Shown in pieces: positions 25,973 through 37,364 of a stretch of DNA of 64,000 bases. Below the pieces are notes generated by a model. The model worked only from the letters and a program-made list of their open reading frames with translations, had not been told where the DNA came from and did no database searches. The translations under genes were made by a program, and so were the position numbers. Source of the stretch: Virgibacillus sp. NKC19-3 (lineage in GTDB: Bacteria > Bacillota > Bacilli > Bacillales > Amphibacillaceae); assembly GCF_019837165.1 (NCBI RefSeq), contig NZ_JAGYHC010000001.1, positions 3,286,001 through 3,350,000 on the forward strand. The letters are read 5' to 3'. Within the stretch, counting starts at the first letter, position 1. Each line of letters begins with the position of its first letter.

Positions 25973-27175
25973 CTACGTTGCTTTTGCATCCGACATCAGT
26001 TTCTTTTCACCTGGAAGAAACAATGTGATGATCGAAGCGACGATTGGAATAATGACAAACAGATCAAAGACCAAACTAACTCCAAAGTTATCAGAAATCC
26101 ATCCCATGATAGTGGAACCAATACCGCCGGCTCCAACTCCGAAACCGATCATGAGTCCTGAAGCCAATCCAATATTGTTAGGGAGCATCATTTGTCCATA
26201 AACAACGGTAACTGCAAACGAAGACAACACAAAAAAGCCAAAAAGAAACAAAATAATAATCGCCATCACACCAGTGGCTTGTGGTAATATCCAAGCAAAT
26301 GGAATTGTTAGAAACATCGAACCGAATAAAAGCCACTTATGACTAATCGTATCAGAGAACTTTCCACCAAAGAATGTACCGACAGCGCCAGCCGCCAGAA
26401 ATAGAAACGTGTATAAATCTCCAAGTTGCAATGGAATATCATTTTGCAAATAAAAAAATGGTAAAAATGCTGCCATTCCAATTTGCGTCCAGGAACGTAA
26501 AATCACGACTGACGTTAAGCCGACTAGGCCGGGAAGATTTCGTTTGCCATGAATCGTTTTTTTCTTGCTATTTTGACTTTCTCTCAATTTCTGTTTATAC
26601 CATGGCATGATCTTCATGATAATAAGCACGCCCACAAGACCAACTAAAGCAAACCAACCTAACCCTTTAATCCCTGTAGCTAATAGGAATAATGGGATCA
26701 TTAAGGGACCTGCTGCTTGACCAAAATTACCGCCAACCTGGAAGATGGCCTGTGCGGTCCCTTTGGCTTCGCCTGCAGCTAAATGCGCACCACGGGAAGC
26801 CTCCGGATGAAAAATACCGGATCCCAGACCGGAAATAGCAATCATGACGAGTAACAAGGAATAGGTTGGCATAAACCCAGTTGCCGCCAATCCCAATCCA
26901 GTAAGAAAAACCCCCAACGGGAGAAACCAGGTTTTTGGATTCTTATCCGTAAATTGTCCAAATAACGGCTGCATAACCGATGAAGTCAGATTCGAAACCA
27001 AAAGAATGGCCCCAGCTTGTGTATAGGATAAGTCAAAAGCATATTTATATAATGGTAACAGTGCTGGAACAATCCCTGAAGTCATCAAATCATTGATAAA
27101 ATGTGACGTGCCCAGACTATACAGTTCTCTCTTCCCACTTACCAATTTTTTCTTTAAAACCGACTCCATAAACAT
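25973..27175 (-). CDS. MFS transporter, fosmidomycin-resistance-like
   Basis: A 400-residue, 12-helix transporter. LGTSHFINDLMTSGIVPALLPL at the N-terminus, GQFTDKNPKTWFLPLG as the loop 2-3 motif, and GSGIFHPEASRGAHLAAG near residue 120 match the Fsr-type MFS efflux pumps. The substrate cannot be read. Start ATG at 27175 or 27169; the AGAGG site is better spaced for 27169. It ends close to the shared terminator. Confidence 0.87.
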   Translation of the reverse strand: MFMESVLKKKLVSGKRELYSLGTSHFINDLMTSGIVPALLPLYKYAFDLSYTQAGAILLVSNLTSSVMQPLFGQFTDKNPKTWFLPLGVFLTGLGLAATGFMPTYSLLLVMIAISGLGSGIFHPEASRGAHLAAGEAKGTAQAIFQVGGNFGQAAGPLMIPLFLLATGIKGLGWFALVGLVGVLIIMKIMPWYKQKLRESQNSKKKTIHGKRNLPGLVGLTSVVILRSWTQIGMAAFLPFFYLQNDIPLQLGDLYTFLFLAAGAVGTFFGGKFSDTISHKWLLFGSMFLTIPFAWILPQATGVMAIIILFLFGFFVLSSFAVTVVYGQMMLPNNIGLASGLMIGFGVGAGGIGSTIMGWISDNFGVSLVFDLFVIIPIVASIITLFLPGEKKLMSDAKAT

Positions 27176-27224
27176 TCGCCTCTCTTTCTTCAGGGACAGA
27201 GCAATTCGATCAAAAGTTTAAGAT

Positions 27225-27581
27225 TCATAGCGCTGATGTACCATATAACCATATAACCACGATTACTATAATAACACTCAATGAATATATCATGACCATT
27301 AATTTATGGAACACAGAACCGTTTATAATATATTGTTTGATGTATTCCTTAAAGCTTTTTTTATGTTCTTTAGAATCATGAGGAGGTGGAGGATATACAA
27401 CATTAATCCAATGCACAATCGAAACTCCAATAGCAGTAGCCAATATTGTCATAACTGTTGGCATCTCCTTCTGGAATAAAGAACTGAGAAGATAATATAA
27501 AATATAAAAAGCAGGAAAAGACAGGATAGGGATAAAGAGAAAATGAAAGAATTTTTGTTTCCTGGTTAATTTCTCCTGCAT
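27225..27581 (-). CDS. Small membrane protein, unknown
   Basis: A 118-residue protein with three likely membrane segments: LFIPILSFPAFYILYYLLSS near residue 14, MTILATAIGVSIVHWINVVY near 43, and a C-terminal KLMVMIYSLSVIIVIVVIWLY. Between them is a short basic loop with PPPPHDSKEHKKSFKEY. The ATG at 27581 is chosen because GGTGGAG lies about five bases upstream. I do not recognise the family. It is 49 nt downstream-facing from the MFS gene on the same strand and may be co-transcribed with it. Confidence 0.6.
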   Translation of the reverse strand: MQEKLTRKQKFFHFLFIPILSFPAFYILYYLLSSLFQKEMPTVMTILATAIGVSIVHWINVVYPPPPHDSKEHKKSFKEYIKQYIINGSVFHKLMVMIYSLSVIIVIVVIWLYGTSAL

Positions 27582-27602
27582 CGTCACTCCACCTTTCACT
27601 AT

Positions 27603-27630
27603 GGGACACAGGGACAGGTTCCCTGTCCCA
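27603..27630. repeat. GGGACA-type palindromic repeat, copy 2
   Basis: GGGACACA is followed by the perfect palindrome GGGACAGG-TTC-CCTGTCCC (27611-27629). It follows the stop codon of the lipoprotein gene by 12 nt. It lacks a T-run but could still act as a 3' stabilising hairpin. Confidence 0.65.
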
Positions 27631-27641
27631 ACTTTTAACTT

Positions 27642-28775
27642 TTATTGATAATTGACAATAGCGGGAGCTGGATCAAGTTGTAACACTTCTTCTGGCTCAA
27701 GCAGCGGATCGTCATTCTGGTAGAACAATTTAAAACCGCCATACTGGATAGGTTGGTTCCGCACCAGTTCTCTGTAAGCATCCATTTTGATAGCCGGATC
27801 TCCAAAACCATCATAGTTTAGCGGGACTTGCACGTTCTCTGTTGGCTTGATTTTATCCTTATTAGTCACGATACCATCGCCAAATTGGTGGACAAGCACC
27901 ATCTTATCAGGCAAATTGTTTTCCTCTACCATCGCATCCACATATTCAACAGCTTCCTGTATATCCTCTCCATCAACTTCACCTAAATCTTCTCCAGGGA
28001 TTTCACCTTCTGCTACACTGTACTCGGTATCAATGGCTAAATGAACATGGGGTAGTTTCAGATAAGATTCCACTTGTTTTAATTCATCCATCACGGTACT
28101 CTGCCCCAACTGAATATCCAACATTAACAATGCATCATTTTCTTCCGCCAATTCCACGTATTCATCGATCGTATCTGTTGACGGCTCCGCAACATATGTA
28201 CCATCCGGCCCCGGCGTTCGCTGAGCAACGGTAGCAATGAGTTCAATGGTTGGTACAGCAGGACGATCCGGATCTACGTCGGAATAAGCTGCCGTTTGTT
28301 CTTTTAATTTTTCCATCATTTCTTCCGGCTCATATTCTCCAAGAATTCCCATATCCTCTGATCGTGGTGTCCCGTAGAAAGCAACCAGTCGATGATCATT
28401 TAACGGCCCATCGGAAAGATCCTCTTTACCATCGGATAATACTTCTCCTACAGGAACAGAACGTTCGATGGATTCATCATGCGCTTCCTCATTAGGCAAG
28501 TTTTCTTTTTCATCTTCTTCATAATGATCTTCTAATGATTTCGCATCTTTTGATGGTTCAATGGGCTGAAAAGGTTTTTGATTCACTTGTTTTTCTTGTT
28601 CAGATTCCTGATCATTGCTGTCCTTATCCCCAGACTCTTCTTCCTGTTCCTGTTCCGACTGCTCTTCCGATTGTTGATCATCCTGATCTGTCGCCGTTTC
28701 ACTATCACTGCATGCTGCCAAAATCATGATTGTCATTCCCACAAGCAAAATAAAGATAGGGTTTCGTTTCCCCAT
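27642..28775 (-). CDS. Secreted lipoprotein with long acidic linker, unknown function
   Basis: A 377-residue lipoprotein (lipobox LAAC near residue 19-22) with a low-complexity Q/E/D/S/K linker to about residue 100, then a globular domain starting HRLVAFYGTPRSEDMGILGEY. The domain contains VPTIELIATVAQ, ALLMLDIQLGQS, HVHLAIDTEYS and DKMVLVHQFGD, a strand/helix rhythm like a TIM barrel hydrolase, with acidic residues at strand ends. It would be exposed on the cell surface. The function is unknown; a glycan-acting enzyme is only a guess. A decayed copy of its 3' end lies at 3421-3500. Confidence 0.75.
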   Translation of the reverse strand: MGKRNPIFILLVGMTIMILAACSDSETATDQDDQQSEEQSEQEQEEESGDKDSNDQESEQEKQVNQKPFQPIEPSKDAKSLEDHYEEDEKENLPNEEAHDESIERSVPVGEVLSDGKEDLSDGPLNDHRLVAFYGTPRSEDMGILGEYEPEEMMEKLKEQTAAYSDVDPDRPAVPTIELIATVAQRTPGPDGTYVAEPSTDTIDEYVELAEENDALLMLDIQLGQSTVMDELKQVESYLKLPHVHLAIDTEYSVAEGEIPGEDLGEVDGEDIQEAVEYVDAMVEENNLPDKMVLVHQFGDGIVTNKDKIKPTENVQVPLNYDGFGDPAIKMDAYRELVRNQPIQYGGFKLFYQNDDPLLEPEEVLQLDPAPAIVNYQ

Positions 28776-28880
28776 GTTTTCACTTCCCCTCTGCTAAACA
28801 GTTTACATATATTTTTGATAGCTCTATGATGATAGATTCTCGTCTCATCGTCAACTTTTGTTATTCCTGGAAAAATAAAG

Positions 28881-28932
28881 TATCCATGTTATTATTTATA
28901 GAAAATCCTTTCTGTAAATAATAACATGGATA
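28881..28932. repeat. 52-nt inverted repeat
   Basis: TATCCATGTTATTATTTA at 28881-28898 pairs perfectly with its complement at 28915-28932. The loop contains a second stem AGAAA-atcc-TTTCT. The result is an almost completely paired hairpin with no T-run. It lies between two lipoprotein genes transcribed the same way, so it may separate their transcripts or be a small remnant element. Confidence 0.6.
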
Positions 28933-29057
28933 TCTGAGGTGCCGTTTTTGGGGATATTACAGTATTCCTTAAAAATTCTTAGAACATTAGATAGACGTGA
29001 AATCAACCAATAAAAAGAAGCAAAAACATCACCTGCTTTTACTCCTCTTAGTTTACA

Positions 29058-29729
29058 TTACTCCATTTCATCTTCACTGAATTCCCATTCAGCCAACGTC
29101 GTAATTTGATCCCAATTTGTTCCAAATGCAAAATGATAATTATCTGCTGTTGTCTCCATATCAAACACGTAGTTACCTGTTATCGAATCTCCTGGTGCCA
29201 GTTCCCCTTCGATAATATCAATAGCAGCGATTCCTTCAAGAAACTCATTATCCACAGAGCCTTTATATTCATTAGAATCCAATTCTCCCAGTGTAGGGGT
29301 GAATGTAGCCTCTGCAGCAAATGACTGATCATCAACGTTTTCTATCGTGACATCTGCCACTATAAATACTTCACCAAACAATTGAAGATCATCTAGACTT
29401 TCTTCATAATGAAGACTATTTAACGTAACTTCATATGTATAATCTTCTTTTGAACTCACTACCGTACCTGTCTCTCCGATTTGAAGACCTCTTTGGTGTT
29501 CTACATATTCATTACTACTACTTTCTTCCTCATCAGAAGATATCTCCCCTTCATTTGTTTCCGAGGCATCTGTTTCTCCATCATCTGCATCAACCGTCGC
29601 TGTTTCTTCTTCCTGCTGAACGGTATCCTCTGGTGAATTTGTTTGTTCCTCAGAATCATCACTGGAACAAGCCATCAAAAACAGCCCCATAACTAATAAC
29701 AAAATGGATATTATTATTGTTTTTTTCAT
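29058..29729 (-). CDS. DUF4352-like surface lipoprotein
   Basis: About 223 residues with a lipobox (LFLMACS near residue 17-22), a 60-residue acidic low-complexity stretch and a C-terminal beta-rich domain from about residue 85 (GLQIGETGTVVSSKEDYTYEVTLNSL, VFIVADVTIENVDDQSF, ITGNYVFDMETT). This pattern matches DUF4352-type immunoglobulin-like lipoproteins common in Firmicutes, whose role is mostly unknown. The ATG at 29729 is used, with AGGTGA just upstream. It has its own region of non-coding DNA on both sides. Confidence 0.7.
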   Translation of the reverse strand: MKKTIIISILLLVMGLFLMACSSDDSEEQTNSPEDTVQQEEETATVDADDGETDASETNEGEISSDEEESSSNEYVEHQRGLQIGETGTVVSSKEDYTYEVTLNSLHYEESLDDLQLFGEVFIVADVTIENVDDQSFAAEATFTPTLGELDSNEYKGSVDNEFLEGIAAIDIIEGELAPGDSITGNYVFDMETTADNYHFAFGTNWDQITTLAEWEFSEDEME

Positions 29730-29968
29730 ACAAGTCACCTACCCCAAAATTTTTTGCATCAATAACATGACCTTGACCTGAATTCTCTGTAACGATTCCA
29801 CCTAAACAAAAGGACCAGAGTAAGCCACTTTCTGTTATTCACCACCATCCCACCAGCTCATTTTCGCCTTTCGACATAAGATCATAATTGGAACGATTCG
29901 ATATACAACTTGCGTTATTGTATTTCATCGGCTGATTATTCATGATTTCGCATAAAAAAACTGCTTAT

Positions 29969-30112
29969 TTACTTATCTACAACAACCCAATCTACCTTTT
30001 TACAAAAGTAGGATTGATATTCTTGAATAAAATCATGATTATCATCAGCGCCCACAAACTGTTCTACTTGCTTTGCCTCCTTCCCCGAATTTCTACAACA
30101 TATATTATACAT
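29969..30112 (-). CDS. Small ORF, 47 residues, cysteine-containing
   Basis: An ATG at 30112 opens 47 codons: MYNICCRNSGKEAKQVEQF, then GADDNHDFIQEYQSYFCKKV and WVVVDK. Its paired cysteine positions (CC near residue 5, SYFC near 37) look like a decayed or altered zinc ribbon. The ribosome site is weak (GGAAT). AAGGAGG lies inside the frame, so a shorter start is possible. I do not recognise the family. Confidence 0.3.
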   Translation of the reverse strand: MYNICCRNSGKEAKQVEQFVGADDNHDFIQEYQSYFCKKVDWVVVDK

Positions 30113-32430
<2,318 letters not shown>

Positions 32431-32512
32431 GTAATTAGGAAGTTTAACGATATGAAATATACAAATGCTCAAATCCTTCCCTACAGATTTTTGGAGGAGG
32501 ATCTATTGGTAC

Positions 32513-32559
32513 CTCCCCCGAAAGTTAGAGTAGAAAATCTAATTTTCGGGGGTATTTTT
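32513..32559 (+). terminator. Rho-independent terminator after the PTS gene
   Basis: CCCCCGAAAGTTAGA pairs with TCTAATTTTCGGGGG (one G-T pair) around an eight-base loop, followed by TATTTTT. A short predicted frame over this hairpin is not a gene. Confidence 0.85.
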
Positions 32560-32698
32560 ATGGCCAAATATAATAAAATTCAAAAATGCTTGTTGATCTT
32601 TACAATTCTCTCCCTTATCATTAAAGTGAATGAAATAAGGATGTTTGGGAGACCACCCTATATCGTGCTTCTTTAATCCGGAGCGATTTTAGATGTGG

Positions 32699-34453
32699 TT
32701 AAGCTTTGTCTTCTTCTTTCGGCTCAATTAACAGTCCACCATCACCTTCCAAATATTCGACCATACCTTCAGTAGCGCGATAAGCCAGAGCTCCTATGGT
32801 CCCAGTAGGATTATAAGCTCCGATGTGAGGAAAAGAAGAGCCACCTACTACAAATAAATTTTCTTTCTCCCACATTTGTGAATAATTATTCACTGCTGAA
32901 GTTTCAGGACTGTCACCCATGATAACTCCCCCAGTTGTATGACTGTGTATACTATCCTGATTAAATTCAGTTTCATCTGTTATCTCAGGCGCTTCCACTA
33001 TATCAGCACCCATTTCCTCCATAATTTCTTTCGCCTTCTCTATTTTATATTTGGCTAAATTACGCTCTTGATCGGTAAATTTAACAGTAAGCCTGAGAAG
33101 GGGATCTCCAAATATATCATTATATCTTGGATCTAAATCCATAAAATTATGTTCACGGGGCAAACAGGCTTCCATGCTCCCTACTCCTAAATGACGATTG
33201 GTATAATATAAAGAGTTTTCTTTGAACTCTTTCCCCCAAGAAGGTGTATCCTTGGGTACAGGATTATTACTGATTGGTTCAGCACCACCTTGAGAAATAT
33301 TAAGTTGAAATCCATGCAAAAAGTCTGTTTCATTGTTATCTATTTGATGCCCATTATAATCATCCAAAGTAGCCCCTAAGGCCCCCGTACCCGCAAAGGA
33401 GTTGAATTTCTTATCTTCAAAAAATCCGTCAACACCAGTAAAAAGTAAATTCCCGTAATGTGCCGTTATATTTTTACCAATAATACCCTCTCCTGTTTCC
33501 GGATTATACGGCTCACCAATTTCTGATAATAACATTAAGCGCGTATTCCCATATGTATACGCCGCTACCACAACGATATCTGCCGGTTGTTCGTATTCTT
33601 CGCCAGTTTGTGTATCCACATACAAAACACCTGAAGCTTTATCATCATCATGTAAAACACGTGTAACATAGGCATGGTTTCGGATTTCAAAGTTATCTGT
33701 CTTTTTGGCAGTTTTCAAGACGGTAACAATCGGATCTGCCTTAGCACCAAAATCACACCCATACATTTCACAAAATGAACAATAAACACAAGCATTTATT
33801 GTTTCACCATCAGGATTTTCATACTGCTGTGACATATTAGCTGATGGCGTCCGATAAGGATGGTATCCAAGTGCCTCTGCTGCTTCCTTAAACATACGAA
33901 TACTTGGTGTTTCTTTCATAGGAGGATTAGGATAATCATCAGATCTTTCCGGCCCAAGTGGATTTTCTTCTCCAGATATCCCCGCAGTTTTTTCAAATTT
34001 ATCATAGTATGGCTCTAACTCATCATATATTATGCCCCAATCTTGAATGGACATATCTTCGGGAATTCTATCTTCACCGTACTTTTCCTCAATTTTACTA
34101 CGTATTTCAAAATCAAAAGGAAGAAAACGAAAAGTCCACCCCGCCCAATGTGTTGATGTACCCCCGGTTCCATCTCCATTTGTATCTGTGGGTTGATCTC
34201 TTAGTGGCTTGGCATCCTCGTCTGTAGTATTTCTTGTTGTTATTGTTTCTTTGGTTCGATCTTGATATAAATCGTGACGTACTTCATATTTTAATTCATC
34301 TTTTGAACCAATAAAGTCTTCACTACTTATATCTTCTCCGCGTTCCAAAGCCACAACTTTGTATCCTTGTTTTGTTAACTCCGCAGCAGCAATACCACCA
34401 GCCCATCCAGTGCCAACAATAACCGCGTCTGTTTTGTCTAACTTTATAGCCAT
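32699..34453 (-). CDS. GMC-family FAD dehydrogenase, large subunit (copy B)
   Basis: A 584-residue intact homologue of the frameshifted gene at 23219. The FAD motif is DAVIVGTGWAGGIAAAEL near residue 9, the cysteine cluster is NACVYCSFCEMYGCDFGAK near residue 210, and the C-terminus has GGSSFPHIGAYNPTGTIGAL with the catalytic histidine. It is expected to oxidise a sugar, sugar acid or polyol at the outer face of the membrane after export with its Tat-signalled partner, as it has no signal of its own. It follows subunit 3 by 17 nt. The electron acceptor is not encoded here. Confidence 0.92.
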   Translation of the reverse strand: MAIKLDKTDAVIVGTGWAGGIAAAELTKQGYKVVALERGEDISSEDFIGSKDELKYEVRHDLYQDRTKETITTRNTTDEDAKPLRDQPTDTNGDGTGGTSTHWAGWTFRFLPFDFEIRSKIEEKYGEDRIPEDMSIQDWGIIYDELEPYYDKFEKTAGISGEENPLGPERSDDYPNPPMKETPSIRMFKEAAEALGYHPYRTPSANMSQQYENPDGETINACVYCSFCEMYGCDFGAKADPIVTVLKTAKKTDNFEIRNHAYVTRVLHDDDKASGVLYVDTQTGEEYEQPADIVVVAAYTYGNTRLMLLSEIGEPYNPETGEGIIGKNITAHYGNLLFTGVDGFFEDKKFNSFAGTGALGATLDDYNGHQIDNNETDFLHGFQLNISQGGAEPISNNPVPKDTPSWGKEFKENSLYYTNRHLGVGSMEACLPREHNFMDLDPRYNDIFGDPLLRLTVKFTDQERNLAKYKIEKAKEIMEEMGADIVEAPEITDETEFNQDSIHSHTTGGVIMGDSPETSAVNNYSQMWEKENLFVVGGSSFPHIGAYNPTGTIGALAYRATEGMVEYLEGDGGLLIEPKEEDKA

Positions 34454-34470
34454 TATCTCCCTCCTCCTTG

Positions 34471-35265
34471 TTAAGATTTTTGTTGATAATCCGTTAAACT
34501 AACTGGATCCATCTTAACGAACTCGTCTTGTTCCATAATATCTGCATAAGATGCTACAGACCCAGGGTATTCTTTCATTCTCCAACCATCCATATTGCGA
34601 TTACCACCATACAAGGGATCAGCGTAAGCTCCTTCTATGGTAGAATCACGAAGCAATGTGAAAAAGTCACTTGAATCAACATCTTTCATATCTATTTCAC
34701 CAGCTTCAAAATCTTTCAAAATATCCATTTGTTGTTCCTCTTCTGCTTCATTAAAAGGTGTATCAAACCTTTCATTACTCAAGCTATTCATTTTCCTTAA
34801 TGCGATTATAAATATTTGACCTCGCGTCAACCTCGAATCAACAACTTTTGATCCTACAAACGGCCCTTCTCTATACTCATTTGCATTCGTTCCCCGTGAA
34901 CCCGCAAGTTGCTTATCAATAAAATAAGGAACACCTAACTCTATGGCCCCCGGACCATTATTATCTTTCGGGAAAATACGCTCAGTCGCCTGTTCTAAAA
35001 CCACAAAGTCTTCATACCTTGTAAAAAACATGCGTGCTTCGGTAGGATTTTTTTCTTGTTTTTGAGAATCAGTTTGACTTGTTGTTTCCTCGGTTTCAAA
35101 AGGATTTCCAAGTAAACCACCTAGTAACGCACCACCCACGACTCCGCCTGCTGCAATTCCCGAATTTTTAATGAAGGAACGTCTGGAAACACCTTGTCCA
35201 TCGTCTGTTTTGCTATCTACCTTTTCCTTTTGTTCCTGATCATCTTTGAAATTATCATCAACCAC
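34471..35265 (-). CDS. Gluconate 2-dehydrogenase subunit 3-family protein (copy B)
   Basis: A 264-residue Tat-signalled partner of the GMC dehydrogenase: SRRSFIKNSGIAAGGVVGGA near residue 28, then EARMFFTRYEDFVVLEQATERIF and PYFIDKQLAGS. It resembles copy A along its whole length. The start at 35265 is preceded by TAGAGGAGG at good distance. It probably carries the dehydrogenase across the membrane and stabilises it. Confidence 0.9.
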   Translation of the reverse strand: MVDDNFKDDQEQKEKVDSKTDDGQGVSRRSFIKNSGIAAGGVVGGALLGGLLGNPFETEETTSQTDSQKQEKNPTEARMFFTRYEDFVVLEQATERIFPKDNNGPGAIELGVPYFIDKQLAGSRGTNANEYREGPFVGSKVVDSRLTRGQIFIIALRKMNSLSNERFDTPFNEAEEEQQMDILKDFEAGEIDMKDVDSSDFFTLLRDSTIEGAYADPLYGGNRNMDGWRMKEYPGSVASYADIMEQDEFVKMDPVSLTDYQQKS

Positions 35266-36111
35266 GTATTTAAACCTCCTCTAGAAAATTATTATTATAG
35301 TTCGATAGATAATTTTATAGTAGACTTTATCCCTCCCCATTAACGGGGCACAGTTTTCCAAAATACAATCAACTTTCCTCCTAATAGAAAGCACCACCTA
35401 ATTATGGAACTGTTTTGTACATATAAAACACCCGAAAGTAAGGAATATTAAAGCTAATCTTGAAGTTAGTATGAAGTGCACACGATGTACGATACATAAT
35501 ACGTACAGTGTAAAATAAAGTATCTTTTTTACCCTTTCACGCATACCGTATATCGTGCGCACAATCAAATAAAACCATGGCAACATGCACACCAATAGAT
35601 TGAAAAAAATGGATTCATAAATAGAGTATCTACAAAAATTTATCTCGAACTTTCCAAACACAAACTCCGGTGTATATGAACGAAAGTGCTTACTAGCCGA
35701 CCAAAATAGTCAAATAATTACAGGAACCGCTCATTTTAAACTTCTATTCTTAAACGACTACCTGCTAAAATAGGTAGATTGAACATAAATACCAGCGACT
35801 AAAGTCCTACTCAATCCCAACACTTCCTTGTAAAATCATAAGTACTTTTGCTTTACCAACCAGCTTTATCAAATTCCTTTTCCTTATTGCTATATGTTCT
35901 TGTAACGCCTTATATCTATATTTCATTACTCATATCATGATACTTGATACTATACACAGCTTGACCACTTTTTCGATATCCGTCCATACATATCAAGGAC
36001 ACTTAAGGATAAGGCGAAAAGCGGAAACCTTCTAAAGACGGTAGATTTAGACCACACATTTGTAAGTCAAACACATCTACCTGTATCTAAACCTATTAAT
36101 TCTAATTTTCT
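35266..36111. other. 846-nt gap with no supported gene
   Basis: This holds the promoter of copy B, a small CCCC-attaac-GGGG hairpin at about 35335-35348, and an 87-codon minus-strand frame at 35398-35661 with hydrophobic residues but no family resemblance and a poor ribosome site. The rest shows nothing I can name. Confidence 0.4.
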
Positions 36112-37278
36112 TCAAATAAATGTACCGTTTTTCATAATAGATTTTTCATTTTTTAATACATGTATGTCATCAAGTGGATTACCATCAACAATTAATAAAT
36201 CAGCTTTCTTACCTTCAGCAAGTGTTCCGTAATTATCTAAACCTAAGCATTCAGCAGCTATACGAGTAGATGATTGAATAACTTCCATTGAGGTCATTCC
36301 TGCCTCCTGCATTATGGGCAACTCATCAAAGTAATATTTTGGTGGTGTAACTGGTGAGCCACAATCTGTTCCCGTTGCTATTTTAACTCCTTGTTTAACC
36401 GCTTTTTTAAGCATCTCCATATGAGGAGTTAAAACATATTGAGCTTTTTCATTTGCCCAATCTACCATTCGATCATCAGAAGCTAAACGTTTCATCACAA
36501 TCATCGTAGGTACAAGGTACATATTTTTTTCCTTCATCAACGAAAGAGCATGCTCATCCGCATATATACCATGCTCAATTGTACTAACTCCAGCTTCAAT
36601 ACAATTTAATATACCTTCCAAGCCATCCGCGTGAGCAGCTACCTTTATTCCTTTTTTATGAGCCTCTTGAGTGGCTGCTTTCATTTCTTCTAATGTGAGT
36701 TGTGAAAACCCAGGTTCTTCTCCAAACGTATAAATTCCTCCAGTAGCCATTAACTTTATAAGGTCTGCCCCTTCCTTTAATACTGTCCTTGTAGCCTTTC
36801 GAGCTTCGTCTGGACTATCAACTTCTCTACCTAAGTAATAAACATGGCCGCCAGTCATACATATAGGTGAGCCAGAACTGACAATAGTTGGTCCTTGCAA
36901 ATGCCCTGCATTAATTGCATTGCGTACATGAAGCGTTGTACGATCAGGGGATCCCACATCTCTGACAGTCGTTATTCCATGCTTCAAATAATCCAGAGAA
37001 TGCTTGTATGCGTTTAATGTAATCGCGTCATTTTCTAAATCATTAATAGCAGATTGTGGATCTGCGCTTCCATCCCATACTAGATGTACATGAGCATCAA
37101 TTAAGCCTGGCAAGACATATTTATCTGTACAATCAACGACTTCATCTGCAGCATTTGTACGTACATCACCCAATCCAACCTCTTTTATTTTATCATTGTC
37201 AACAATCAAATATGCATGCTTACTTGATTCTTCTGAAATCCCATCAATTAAGTTACAGTTCTTTAATATAGTTCTCAT
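36112..37278 (-). CDS. Amidohydrolase-family protein (imidazolonepropionase/prolidase-like)
   Basis: A 388-residue metal-dependent hydrolase. The metal motifs are LPGLIDAHVHLVWDG (HxH near residue 63), the lysine in DLIKLMATGG, histidines in AAHADG and TIEHGIYA, and the aspartate in ATGTDCGSP. The branch includes Xaa-Pro dipeptidases and enzymes acting on cyclic amides or carbamoylated compounds. It has no signal peptide. It follows the symporter gene by 86 nt, so its substrate is probably what the symporter imports. Confidence 0.87.
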   Translation of the reverse strand: MRTILKNCNLIDGISEESSKHAYLIVDNDKIKEVGLGDVRTNAADEVVDCTDKYVLPGLIDAHVHLVWDGSADPQSAINDLENDAITLNAYKHSLDYLKHGITTVRDVGSPDRTTLHVRNAINAGHLQGPTIVSSGSPICMTGGHVYYLGREVDSPDEARKATRTVLKEGADLIKLMATGGIYTFGEEPGFSQLTLEEMKAATQEAHKKGIKVAAHADGLEGILNCIEAGVSTIEHGIYADEHALSLMKEKNMYLVPTMIVMKRLASDDRMVDWANEKAQYVLTPHMEMLKKAVKQGVKIATGTDCGSPVTPPKYYFDELPIMQEAGMTSMEVIQSSTRIAAECLGLDNYGTLAEGKKADLLIVDGNPLDDIHVLKNEKSIMKNGTFI

Positions 37279-37364
37279 TGTAGTCCTCCTCAGATAATAT
37301 ATACACTTATACGTCTATCCTAAAATAGAATATTCAATCTATTATGCGTTTTATAAAGTACAAA

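Noticed and set aside
32452-32676. 74-codon plus-strand frame after the beta-glucoside PTS gene
   Set aside because: It runs straight through the terminator hairpin at 32513-32559.
35398-35661. 87-codon hydrophobic minus-strand frame
   Set aside because: It has a poor ribosome site three bases from a GTG and no family pattern; the hydrophobic character can arise from AT-rich DNA.
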